Source: Trema orientale | Taxonomy: Eukaryota > Streptophyta > Magnoliopsida > Rosales > Cannabaceae | NCBI GenBank assembly: GCA_002914845.1 | Contig: JXTC01000003.1 | Coordinates: 349,720-413,719, forward strand | Direction: 5' to 3' | Length of the DNA: 64,000 nucleotides | Shown: one piece after another, positions 1-10,700 of the stretch | Numbering within the stretch: position 1 is the first letter of the stretch | How the letters are laid out: the number at the start of each line of letters is the position of its first letter | Position numbers and translations under genes: made by a program | The notes under the pieces: model-generated | The model's database searches: none | Told to the model about the DNA's origin: nothing | The model's input: only the letters and a program-made list of their open reading frames with translations

Positions 1-45
1 CTTGAAATTAATGATCTCTAAGGAGAAGCCGTACAAACATAAAGG
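1..45 (+). repeat. 3' flank remnant of an upstream permease copy
   Basis: The first 40 bases (…TTAATGATCTCTAAGGAG… then GCCGTACAAACAT) match the region 13049-13110, which lies just downstream of the permease copy ending at 12902, and a weaker copy lies at 14345. Downstream flank of this kind occurs only next to permease copies here. I infer that another member of the array, or its remnant, lies just before this window. Confidence 0.55.
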
Positions 46-373
46 CTGCTTGTGTACATACTGTTTTTACAATAAGAATGTTTTTGGTTATTAATTCAAG
101 TATTGCACGTTCTTTGCCGAGAGATAAGACCATTAGGTTGAACCGGTGATACACTTGCTTTTGGGTAGATATGTGGGATAGAGGCTCGTGGTACCAGCTG
201 CTCACCCTTCCTCCTCTGCTTTGAGAACCGTGTGAACTGAGATGGGCAGAAGGGAAGTCCGTCCTCATACGGAGTCGCACACTTACTTGAGCAGTGCAGG
301 AGTTTTGGTTTGTGTTTTCATAATGATACTATGAGCGCTTATGTTTTCAGATACCGCTATACAATTACAACCC

Positions 374-675
374 GTCTTTGCTTAAGAGATACAAAATACC
401 CATGCTTTAGTATGTGGCACTGGCGCAATAGCCCTGGTACCACAACATGTACCAGTTTGACTTGGGGAGGTGGTGATTTAGTGGCAGTGGGCGGCAAAGT
501 TGCTTTGTTAGCTATTCCATTAGGGTCTTTGCTCAAGAGATACAAAATACACATGCTTTAGTACCTGGCACTGGCGCAATAGCCCCGGGTGCCACAACAA
601 GTACCAGTTTGACTTGGGGATGTTGTGATTTAGTGGCAGTGGATGGCAAAGTTGCTTTGTTAGCTATTCCATTAG
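374..675 (+). repeat. 151-bp direct tandem duplication, two units
   Basis: Units 374-524 and 525-675 begin at GTCTTTGCT(T/C)AAGAGATACA and end at GCTATTCCATTAG. They differ by scattered substitutions and a small indel. The second unit is open in one + frame (it reads [20 protein letters not shown] and onward), but the first is not, and I recognise no protein family. This may be a remnant of a duplicated exon. The function is unknown. Confidence 0.75.
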
Positions 676-1880
676 TAACTCCAAATTTTTTGGTCCATTG
701 CATTTATGAATTTATGTTAGAGTTCGTGACTCGAATTCTATTTGCCCTAGCCCGAAAGCTTCGCGGTGCGACATATATGGTATTTTTATAATTGGGAGAA
801 ATTTTGAGATCTGTGGTGGAAGTAGAGGGATTGAGCCTGTTTTATTGGGCTGATTTTTCCGTACAGTTTTTCGTCCGTGCACATATGTATTTTAGGGTTT
901 TAGGGATTCTATATATACTTGGCTTGGCCGTGTAAAACTCTACCTTCTGTACCCTATTTTCGACATAGTGAAATTTCCTCCTCTGCCAGTGGTTTTTCCC
1001 GATTAAGGTTTTCCACTTAAATCTGTGTGTTCTTATTTTTCATTCTTATTGTCAATTATCGTTCGTTAATTCTTAACAATTTACAATTCATGTGACGATA
1101 TTGATACTTCTGAAAGGTATTCTATTTGCTCATAGCTCGCATTTGAAACCAGATAAAGCAATCTTGGTTTTTTGCTTTTTTTTGTGATGGGGCAAAAATG
1201 GGATACACATTTGAAACGTGTGTCACAGTTATTATATATATTATTAGTGTGATTGATTGTTTAATCAAGATGGCACTTTTAGGATTATTTTTATTTGTTT
1301 TATTAGTGTGACTGATTGTTTAGTCAAGATAACACCTTTAGATTTGAGATTGTCTATCTCATCTAGGTCACTGCATGTTTAGACATTGTATTTGCCACTT
1401 GTCCGTTTTATGAGCTGAGTCACATTGTACTTTGCTATCTAAATAGGAAACTTCTTTTCATTTCAAATAGGACTACGCCCTTTGAGCATTATTTTTGGAG
1501 ATATTTTACTTGCTTTGGTAGCAAGTGTTGTTTAGCTCAAGATTTTATTTTCTATAGAGTCAACCATTAATTCCAATGATTGGTGGTGCTTGATAGTAAT
1601 CTGAACATAAGATATGTGTTAATGCTAGAGCCGGAAAGTTCAAGAACAACAAGGCTTATTAATTTCCGAACGAAATTTACTAAAAGCTATCAATGTAGAC
1701 TTTGGGTACATTAATTTATCTTTCTTTGCCGACCTTATAAATATACTATTTCAAACAATCACAAGGAACTTTGTTATCAGGTGCCATTGTAACAAGTGTA
1801 ATTCTTTTCGTACACTTTCTTGCATAATTAAAGTAAATAATCCAACTCACTAATTTGTGCTTATATAAAACTTCATAAAT
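676..1880. other. intergenic, no gene seen
   Basis: AT-rich sequence with no exon-like reading frame. The phrase ATTAGTGTGA(C/T)TGATTGTTTA(A/G)TCAAGAT occurs twice (about 1244 and 1302), which is a short local duplication of about 58 bases. Confidence 0.5.
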
Positions 1881-1884
1881 CTGG

Positions 1885-2743
1885 GGTCCGTTTGGTTCGT
1901 GATTTAAAAACAGATGATTTGAATAAAGTATATTTAAGTTGAGAATCTGAAAACTGGGAAGGAAAACTTGTTTTTGAAAATGCGTTTGGTTAAGTATTTT
2001 GTTATTGATTTTGAGTTTTAAAATTTTGAAATTGTGTTTGGTATTGTATCGAATATAAAACAATAAATTCATGTATGTTTGGTTGAAATGTTTTTATATA
2101 TTATTTTTCTATAAGAACCAAAAATCTCTTTAAAAACACTTATTTAAATATAACTAAAGTATATATGAAATATATTCATATAAAAAAGTATATACATATA
2201 TATATATATATATAGATGCATTAACTTTTTTTTTTAAAGAGATACATGGCAACTTTAGAGTATACGACTTAATGATCCAGTCTTTGTATTTCAAATTTGG
2301 ATTGACTTGTCCTGTGCACCAGTAATCAATTGACTAGAATTGTTATCAAAGAATATGGAAGCAAAGCAACCTTCATGGGCATGGATCTTGTCGTTGCATA
2401 CAGAGGGAAAAAAATTATTCCACAAAGTATTCTGCACCTTCTTCACAAGGTATTAGAATGACTTGATGTCCTGGTCTGGAATTTTTCACAACTAATCAAA
2501 ATTGCATTCCTAAAAATCTAATTCTTAGAACCCAGTAACATATCAAAGTCACAACATACTCATTCTATCTCAAGATTTCATAAACAATCCCAAAAGGGTA
2601 CTCCTAATTGACCAAAATTTCATCAATATATATATATATATATGTATATATATATCGGCCAAACTCAAGTCACATTAAAGAGTTGACTCAAGTCACATTA
2701 AAGAGTTGAGGCATTCTCACTGTACGAACCTCAAACTCAAACT

Positions 2744-2774
<31 letters not shown>

Positions 2775-3243
2775 GACTCTGCGATCGACTAACCCAAACT
2801 CAAATCGGCCATGGCCGGCGGGATTGGCACCATCAGAAAATTCTGTCTCGGAAGATGAAGTCGGTGGCCGAAAAACCGTCAGTGGCGAAGTCGGCGGGAT
2901 TCGAGTGAAGGACGAGCGTTCTCGCTACAACAACATCTTCGAGTTCGCTTACTCCATCAATGGCCAACTCACCCAAATACTCATTGCCTCCGTCGCCGGA
3001 CACCTCATGGAGCTTGAATTCGAAGACCGATTTTCGACTTTGATGTTTGGAACCGAGGAAGAAGAGAGTCAAGTTTTAGAAAACGTAAAATTGTTGTTTT
3101 CAATTTTTTGGATTTTTTGGGGAAAGTTTTCAAATTTTGAACTTGAAAAGGGGCTACCAAACAAGTTTTTGTGAGCATGTTTTTATCTCTGTGTTTTTCA
3201 AAACATAAAACCGAATTTAAAAAGGGTACCAAACAGCCTTTTG
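1885..3243. mobile_element. large foldback element with internal GC-rich gene-like segment
   Basis: The left end reads GGGGTCCGTTTGGTTCG and the right end, read on the other strand, GGCTGTTTGGTACCC. Several further GTTTGGT words lie subterminally at the left (about 1984, 2035, 2076), and the inverse word ACCAAAC occurs twice at the right. This suggests imperfect terminal inverted repeats. Between (AT)n tracts at 2627-2655 and 2745-2774 and the right arm lies a GC-rich block (about 2800-3075) that is open on + from ATG 2773 to 3174 (133 codons). I do not recognise it; it could be a captured host fragment. No convincing target-site duplication was found, so the limits are approximate. Confidence 0.45.
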
Positions 3244-3419
3244 GCCGTTTTACCCCAATATGTAGCTCACGTGTGTTATTCTTTGCCATCTGACTCATAT
3301 CATTATTCACATAATAACATTTTTTTTTTTTAAAAAAAAATAGTATCATTATGGCCATTTTTCATCTCTATCTAGGACACGGTTGAAATGAAGTGATCCA
3401 AAATAGTACGGCAAACTTA

Positions 3420-4367
3420 GGGCCTGTTTGGCATTGTTTTTTGTTTTCTGTTTTTAGAGTTGTGTTTTCAGAAATGAGAATAAAAACTGTTTTATAATGT
3501 TTTCAGAAAACAATGGGTGTTTGGCAAATATTTTCTAAAAATATTTTTTAGGAAAAAAAATTTATATGAATATAAAAAATCATCTTTGTATTATAAAAAA
3601 AATATTTAGAGAGAAAAAGTCAAGAGAGAGTGACCAAATATAAATTCAAGTAAGGGAATGAGGAGAGAGAAAGTTACAAGAGAAAAGATAATGAAAGATA
3701 ATAATGAGAGAAAAAGTGATAAGAGAGAATATGAAAATAAAAAGTGTTGAGAAAGATAGAAGAAAAAGAAACTAATGAAAACACACAAGAAAAAGAAAGT
3801 GATAAGAATACATGGGGATAAAAAATAAAGACAAAAAAAGTTATAAAAAACAAAATAGTAATAAAGAATGAGGAGAGATAATGTGATTAAAAAAAATGAA
3901 GGGATAGAAAATAATGAGAGAGAAAGTGATAGAATAACATAAGGAGAGAGAAAATGATGAGAGAGAATGAGGAGAGAGAAAATGGTGAGAGAGAATGAGG
4001 AGAGAGAAAGTGATGAGAGAGTATGAGGATTGAGAGAATGAAGAGAGAGAAAGTGATAAGAGAGAGTGAGGAGAGAGAAAGTAGTTAGAGAAAGTGATGA
4101 GAGAGAACTATGAGAGGGAAAGTTACAAGAAAATGTGTATATGAAAGTCATATAAAAGAATTTTTATTTTTTTTAGAAAAAGAAAAAGTTAAGAAAACAC
4201 CTTGAAAACAACATTTTGTTGTTCTCTGAATTTTCTGTTTTCTTTAACTCTGTTTTTAAAAACTGTTCTCAGAGAACAATGCCAAACACCCTTACTTGTT
4301 TTCAGAAAACAGTTTTCTGTTTTTAAAAACAAAAAACTGTTTTTTAGTTATGATGCCAAACAGCCCC
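3420..4367. mobile_element. Tourist-like (PIF/Harbinger) element, 948 bp
   Basis: The left end GGGCCTGTTTGGCATTG and the right end (other strand) GGGGCTGTTTGGCATCA are inverted repeats, and the element is bracketed by the trinucleotide TTA at 3417-3419 and 4368-4370. A GGGCCTGTTTGG-type end with a TTA/TAA duplication is characteristic of PIF/Harbinger Tourist elements. Both arms contain several forms of TGTTTTCTGTTTTTA. The interior 3600-4140 is a strongly strand-biased purine run built from GAGAGAATGAGGAGAGAGAA variants. It has no coding capacity apart from a low-complexity frame on the - strand. Confidence 0.75.
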
Positions 4368-4604
4368 TTAATTTTTCTTACTGTGCTGAACACAGTACTA
4401 AAAGGATTATGTGGATAGCCAACTGTTGGGAAACTATATATGCATAAAGCAAAATAAGAAATATAAGCTTCACTATATGACTTCATTTATCTTCAAGTTC
4501 TGTATACTTTCCGAGAGTTCTCCACTACTTGGAAACTAAAAAAAAAATGTATTAGTGCCAGATTTAATTCTGGCACTAAATATTCTAAATGTTTTCTGTA
4601 TCAG

Positions 4605-5020
4605 ATCTACAGCCAAGCCGATATTTGCAGTTGTGGAAAGATTGTTTAGCAGGAAATATCAATATCCAAACAGCGAATTTGTGAATAAATTCTACAGTTT
4701 GAAATTGCCAATGCAGCTGCCACTAGTTCAACTAAATCCTTTGAGACTTAGCTCCCGAACTGCGTACGTAGTGTCTACAACTGGAATCGCAATGCTGTTT
4801 CCTTATTTCAACCAAGTTTTGGGAGTGTCAGGGGCCTTGAGCTTCTGGCCTATGGCTATATATTTCCCTGTGGAAATGTACTCTGTACAGAAGAAAATTC
4901 AGCCTTGGACAAGAAAATGGCTTGTACTAAGGATATATACTTAGCTTCGCTTGCTTTCTTGTGACAGTAGTGGGAGTCATTGGATCGCTTGAAGGACTTA
5001 TTAGTGCCAGATTTAGTTAA
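4605..5020 (+). pseudogene. amino acid permease exon-7 pseudogene (copy A)
   Basis: This is a lone last exon of an AAP-type amino acid permease, preceded by an intact acceptor (TCTGTATCAG). It aligns along its whole length with exon 7 of the copies ending at 12902 and 18439: NPLRLSSRTAYVVSTTGIAM, then FPYFNQVLGVSGALSFWP, and a tail ending SARFS and TAA. One extra base just after the exon start (AGCCAAGCCGAT against AGTCAGCCAGT) shifts the frame. A second indel near 4935 places a stop after LRIYT, where the intact copies read LRTFS. No exons 1-6 lie upstream, since the Tourist-like element and AT-rich DNA occupy that place. The family member is a plasma-membrane proton-coupled amino acid importer, but this copy cannot make one. 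Confidence 0.9.
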
Positions 5021-5544
5021 GAAGCTATTATAATACTTTGATGTAATGTTATTCTTATGTTTTTGATAAGAAATGTATTGTCAAGTAGTTGTAAACCTAC
5101 AATACTTAACTCTCCTGCTTATATATTGTAAATGAGTTTTCTTGAAGTAGAATATTCATTGGCAAGAGTAGAGTAGAAGCCAAACAAAGAGAAACTCTCC
5201 ATAGAATGAATTCAATACTATCAGCAACCAAATGGCTCCTTTTTGTAAGCTTGTTTTGTGATAAATCAAACAAAAAGTTGGTGCTTGACGTAAATATGGG
5301 ACTTCAAATTCATGAGGCCAGGAGATGCGCGTTAAAAATTATTGCTCTTCAAGTTATATATACCATTCTCCTTGATTCAGTATGTATGCATTGATTCCAT
5401 CCTTGCTGTCCTGGATTATTGTTGCCATAAGAAGAGACTTTAATCCTTGGATGATCGAGAGATAATGAGTGAGTAATGGGTTATGACATTGCTATAGTCG
5501 TTTAAATCCAAGTGTCCAACCTAGCCCGGGGCAGAGGACGCACA

Positions 5545-5920
5545 AGGAAGCGACAACAACGTAGAAAACGACAATTAAAGTACAAAAACGACAATAATAG
5601 GTAGAAACGACAATAAAATGGAAAAGGGCCCTATGATCCATCCAATGACGTCATAAAAACAACATCAGTATGAAAAAACGCCATCAACATAGAAATGAAC
5701 GGCAGCAAATATGTAAAAACGGCAGCAGTCCAACCAACGACATGTCGTAAAAACGACTGCAATGTAAAAACGACATCCATATTAATGAACGCCATTAACA
5801 CAAAAATGAAACCAGTACGATAAAGATGTAATTAACTGGTGTATCAGCAAAAGACTACAAAGTAAAAATGGAAAGAGAACAACATGAAAACGACAATAAT
5901 ATTTTAAATAGTCATGTTAT
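5545..5920 (+). repeat. degenerate AAAACGACA minisatellite, block 1
   Basis: About 20 irregularly spaced copies of the core (A)AAACGACA(A/T)(C/T)A or its variant AACGGCAGCA are separated by 8-25 bases of A/T-rich linker such as ATGTA or GTAGA. The period is not fixed, so this is not a simple satellite. The same core recurs in four blocks after permease copy C (13385-15240), always downstream of permease sequence. Confidence 0.7.
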
Positions 5921-6708
5921 GCCTATTGTATTGATATCCAAGCTATGCCTTTGTCTTGCCTTAACTTTGATTATTAATCATGTTAAATAGTTTGTTGGTT
6001 GTAGGCCTATCTATTGATTGATAGGTTTGACTTTTATTTGACTTATAAGGTATAACTGTTGAAAGATAAGACAATATAACGATTCGTGAAAGAAAATACA
6101 TACAATAACTGCAACAACAATATATATATATATATTGATAATATTCCAGAAGCTGGATGGTAGTACATTAAAATCAATGGTGGCAACCACGAGTTTACCA
6201 AGAAAGTCTTTTCACGTGATCACTAAGAGTAAGAAATAATCAAATTAACACCGTCCAAAATGATTTTACCGATTATTCAGAAATATATAACTTCACAAAA
6301 CTGTCAACCGAATGCGTATACACAAAGGGTACCGACTCTTTTCGGGTTAGCTAGGTTCATATTTATTTGATCAATATGGTCCAACGTATTTAAGACAAAA
6401 TATCTGGCTGAGAATAAATCAAGAACTCTCAACACATTTAATTTGGTGAGTCTTGTTGACGTTTGTTGCTTTTGATACTAAATATATGATGTAAATATAA
6501 AATATATACTTCTGCGACGTGCACCAAACTTCCCAACTACAGCTCATTAGAAATGTGCGATCAATGTCAACAGAATAAATAATATTTGACTTTTTTTTTT
6601 TTTTTTTGGGTTTCTTATACGAATCTAAGAGTCATGATGATAGCTTCCTAAGCTTATTTATACATTATAGTGTCAACTGGTTCGAGTGCAGTCCATCATT
6701 TTTTAAAC
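5921..6708 (+). promoter_or_regulatory. upstream region of permease copy B, with TATA-like site at 6655
   Basis: AT-rich region with an (AT)n tract near 6120 and a poly-T tract near 6590. A TATTTATA element lies at 6655-6662, 47 bases before the ATG at 6709, which would allow only a short leader. No reading frame of interest is present. The promoter call rests only on position and the TATA-like word. Confidence 0.3.
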
Positions 6709-8434
6709 ATGGGTGGACAAAGCCATGCAGATGAGGAGCAGTCACCATTGCTTGGAAGCTTTTCTTCATCTGATGAATCCTCCCAACTTCTTAAAAGAAC
6801 AGGTACAACTATTTTTTAATCCTTCTGATACAAATTATTAATGTTGATCATGTTTATGTTTACTTATCTGTAATCATAAGTACTGTACATGAATGCAAAT
6901 AAGGAAAGTGTAACTTTTTGCTTTCCCATCCATTCATGTGTATATTAATTTCGGATACAAATTCTTGGGAATCTCTCACATAAAAAGAAAAAAGTGAAAA
7001 GCGAAAAGGGATATTGACTAAAATTTTTATTCTTTCTCATTACTCACAAACCTTTTTTCGCTTATGATTCTTTTCACAACGGATAAGTATTGAAAGTTTA
7101 CTTTTAATAGATAGATGATATCAGAACTCCTGAAGTACTATTGTAATTAACCAGATGACACGAGTAAAGAAAACTAGTAAAGCCTTTCAAGATGTGACAT
7201 GTTGTTATGTATATCCTTGTGTCTGGTTCTGATACTAATGATGAGCAGTAACTGGGTTGTTGTGACTTGTGAATTTAAGGGAACACATGGACTGCAATAG
7301 CACATATAATAACAGGAGTGATAGGAGCAGGAGTGTTATCACTTTCATGGAGTGTGGCTCAGCTGGGATGGATTGCTGGACCTTTGCTTTTGCTAGCCTT
7401 TGCAGCCATAACCATTGTTTCTGCATATCTTATAACTGATTGCTACAGATACCCTGATCCTCATTTGGGCCCCGCTCGTTGCCCTTCTTATTTAGAAGCT
7501 GTCAGATTGTTTTTAGGTAACTACTAGTCTCGTCTAGCTACTCATCCTAACTATCAGTCCTCTCTTACTACACTTCTTCTGTAAGATTTTTTTCATCACT
7601 AGGAAATCTGTTTTGTTTTATTCATTAATACTATCTGATAAGTTGAGATGACAAAGTGAATTCACCTACTCCCTGCATGCATATAGATAATAAATAGAAG
7701 TTTAAAAGAAGCTGTCAAGTGGAGAGGCCACCTGAACTATTTTAAAAGTTGTGGTGGAGACAGAAGGGGAGGTCACAGTTTGTTTTGCTGAGTTTCATTC
7801 TCTTTAGGTTTAGCTATTTAATTATATTCACCTAAAATGTTACCAGAAGTGTGGGCTCCACCAATAAATTTATTGATGGGTTCACATATTTTATTAGTTT
7901 TTGATGCTAAGCATCAAATCAAGAACCTCAAACTATCTAACTATATTAGAAATAGTCTCAACATATCAATCTTCCTTAATTATTTTTAACAAGTTCTTAT
8001 ATTTAATATCCATCTCTATTTTTTGATGGGGATTTTGATTCCTAAGCACTATTTGTGCCCTTTAGCATTTTTATTTATGCCAAGTTTGTGAGTTTAAACC
8101 AAGAAATTTATATATTTCTTTTTTATCTATTGATGCTAATTAGCATAAGGGACCCCGTGACAAATACCCAAGATTTTATGACAAAAGAGTCACAAACACA
8201 GCATATAATATCAGAGTGAATGAGAAAAGTAAAGAGCTATTACTCAAATTCCTAATATGTCACTTATAAACCCCATCAACTTGAGCAGAAAGTTTGAGGA
8301 GTATACATATAACTATTGGAAATGTTGGAATATTTTCTAGGAGAGAGATGGAAAAATGTGTCTGGAGTTTTTGTGCAGGAGAGCTTATATGGCGCTGGAA
8401 TTGCGTACACCATTACATCCGCTAGCAGCTTCAG
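6709..8434 (+). pseudogene. AAP-type amino acid permease, exons 1-3 only (copy B)
   Basis: Exons are 6709-6802 (MGGQSHADEEQSPLLGSFSS… to RTG), 7280-7516 (NTWTAIAHIITGVIGAGVLS… to LFLG) and 8341-8434 (ERWKNVSGVFVQESLYGAGI… to SSFR). All have good GT-AG borders and the same intron phases as the complete copy at 15995-18439. The encoded part covers the cytosolic N-terminus and about the first three of the family's eleven membrane helices. No stop or frameshift is present in these exons. Exons 4-7 are missing. Intron 3 runs instead into a Mutator-like MITE, a hAT scrap and then the 5' part of copy C. The exon 3 donor is in phase with exon 4 of copy C (11539), so a chimeric B-C transcript of about 467 residues is conceivable. 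Otherwise this is a truncated gene. The best family match by memory is the AAP7-like group. Confidence 0.85.
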
Positions 8435-8675
8435 GTATACTATATATTCCTTATTCACACTTATCTTTCGTTTACTTTCAAATATGTTGCCATTTTTTTC
8501 CTTTCTTTTTTTCCTTCGTTAAAAAAAGTTTTTATTTTGATTTATAATCTTTATTAGTCATTTTATTCTATTTTTTCCTTCAACTCTCTCAATGATACTA
8601 GTGGGACTTTAGGCTGAGAGAAAAGAGCGACCGACTATCCAAAGCATGGTTCAGTTGATTTGGTTGTTCACAATT

Positions 8676-9088
8676 GGGGAAATTAGAAAAAATACGGTAC
8701 TTTTGAAAAGAATTGAAAAAATACGGTGCTTTTGTATTTTTCACGGTGCGGTACAGTTTTTATTAGAAAATATCGCTTTTTAAAAAATATTTATAAAAAT
8801 ACCATTTTTTAAAATAGTAACTAGTTTTTAGTAACCAGTTTCCAGAAACTGGTAACTAGTAACCGAAGATATTTATAACTGATATATAATTGATAACCAG
8901 TTTTCAGTAACCAGTTTCCAGTTTCCAGAAATGGGTAACCAGTAACTATTTTAAAAGTGGTAATTTTCTAAATATTTTTTAAAAAGTGATATTTCCCTAA
9001 TTAAAACCGTACGAAAATTGGAAAAAACTGTGACTTCCGTATTTTTGTAATTCTTTTCATTTTTTATAGGTATAAGTGTAAGAAACCC
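8676..9088 (+). mobile_element. Mutator-like foldback MITE, family M1 copy 1
   Basis: A 413-bp element is flanked by a perfect 9-bp duplication TTCACAATT (8667-8675 and 9089-9097). The ends are inverted repeats built around GAAAAGAATT(G/AC)AAAAATACGG, and the centre is a palindromic field of GTAACCAGTTTCCAGAAACTGG words. There is no coding capacity. It is the same family as 37086-37484 and 45338-45723. The 9-bp duplication and long imperfect inverted repeats fit Mutator-like MITEs. It sits in the lost 3' half of permease copy B. Confidence 0.85.
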
Positions 9089-9097
9089 TTCACAATT

Positions 9098-9323
9098 CCC
9101 TCAGGCCTCAACCCAAGCACGCCTTTGTAGGCCGATTTATCCAAACAACCCGGCCCAATCTGTGACATGGGCCTACTGTAATGTTCAGGCCAACCATGGG
9201 CCTAAGCTTGGAATAGTTGGCCATGGGCCGTTTGGCTTGTCTACCGCGTCAGAGCGGGGTGGCCCAACTTAGCACCGTATAAGGTTGGGTTTGGGCCTGC
9301 ATGGGCTCATATTTACAACTCTA
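9098..9323. mobile_element. hAT-like non-autonomous fragment rich in GGCCC words
   Basis: The stretch is rich in GGGCC and GGCCCA words, as in the element at 20838-21422. Its right end, read on the other strand, is CTAGAGTTGTAAATATGAGC, close to the TAGGGGTGTAAATCGAGC end of that element. No matching left end is visible; the left side abuts the duplication of the M1 MITE. I read it as a one-ended remnant. Confidence 0.45.
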
Positions 9324-10674
9324 GTCCCGAAGTTCATGGAAAATGCTAAATAGCCCTGCAGGTGTCAAGTATTATACTCGCACAAGTGTGAGATTCTAAA
9401 TTCCTACTTTGTTAGGTCCAAGCGGTGGTTTGCCTTTTAACTTCGGTATTTCTTTTCATTTTTTGACATTTTGCTAAAGAAGTCAAAGTCATACTCTTTG
9501 GATAGACAGCTTGTGTCATACTTGGATTTATGCAATGTCCATTTACTTGTTGAATTTCTCTTCTTGGGTTACTAGGAGAAGATAACAACGTTACCTCTCT
9601 CAACTACTCTTCAACGCTTAAGACTGCCTCATCGAAAATAAATAAGGGCTTCTTTTTTTTCCTCTATCGACGATTCGACTAGTATGTCGAGCTACTCGAC
9701 TTATCGAGCAAAATAGTAATGGAGTAATTGCTCATGACCATGTCATCGACTGTTTTACAACTTAGAAAGTTATGCCCCTAAAGTTATGTCATCGACTAGT
9801 AAGACAAAGCAATGAATTGACTTTGTGGGAGCAAGGAACATAAAGCAATATTGTCCAAGCAGATATAAGATTGCAAGAGTTTCAATGCTACTGCTAGTGG
9901 CTTAGCCCTTAATGTTATGGTCACCCTGAGCTACTAAAATTAAACGAAAAAGAAAGGAGCATGGGGGAGAATTTTTAGGGTCATTGGCAGTGATGGAATT
10001 TTCACAAGTAAAGCAAGCAAGAAAATTTCCAAACTGAATATGACACAGGAATCCTTTATTATTGTCAATCTGGCAGTTTCCTCTATTATTGGAAAGAGAA
10101 GATCCAGACAAGACTTCATTGCTCAGTCTCCTGTGGAAGATATGTGTATTAAAAAAAAAAAACTGGAAAATCTAGCTAGGTATCCTTTCATATATTTGCT
10201 TCAAGGACCTTCATGGCTTCAAAGATGGCTTTCCATAATTGAGGGGTCATATAGGTTAGGAAAGTTACTAAGTCATCCATTTTTTTTTCACCTCTTTGAT
10301 TAAGTAGCTGGTAACTTTGTAGTGTTTGAAACTTCGTAGAATCAAGGGAAAACTAGACATTAATCTACTGAAGCCCTTTTGGCCTTCAGTTAGAGAAGCA
10401 CATGGTCACATGCACACACTGACAAAACACACATACTCATATGAAGTCAAGATTACCATTTACTGCTTGTCTGGAATAAGTCATCTATACCAAGGACTTA
10501 ATAGAATTGTCTTTGCATGACCCATATGGGGACCAAAACTGGTTAGTATATGTAAGAGAAACAAGAAAAAAAATGGCTAATCAAACTTATGTTGTGTCAG
10601 GTAATGAGTTTTGATTACATCGATTTTCGTAAGGCTTAGTTTTCTTTGTTATATTTCTGGCCTTAAGCTCCATC
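9324..10674. other. spacer between permease copies B and C, no gene seen
   Basis: No permease exon (no exon 4-7 homologue) was found, and no other recognisable frame. The stretch includes a TCGA-rich patch (about 9665-9735). A short ATG frame at 10573-10600 ends in a good donor (GTGTCAG then GTAATGAG). It is mentioned under copy C as a speculative first exon. Confidence 0.5.
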
Positions 10675-10680
10675 TATATA
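10675..10680 (+). promoter_or_regulatory. TATA-like element before permease copy C
   Basis: TATATA lies in the context CATCTATATAGGGTACACAG. If used, transcription would begin near 10705, inside the open stretch that becomes exon 1 of copy C. The support is position and sequence only. Confidence 0.3.
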
Positions 10681-10700
10681 GGGTACACAGAGAGCAAACT

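Noticed and set aside
3606-4151. 181-codon - strand frame rich in S, L and F
   Set aside because: It is the translation of a low-complexity purine tract inside a Tourist-like element, not a gene.
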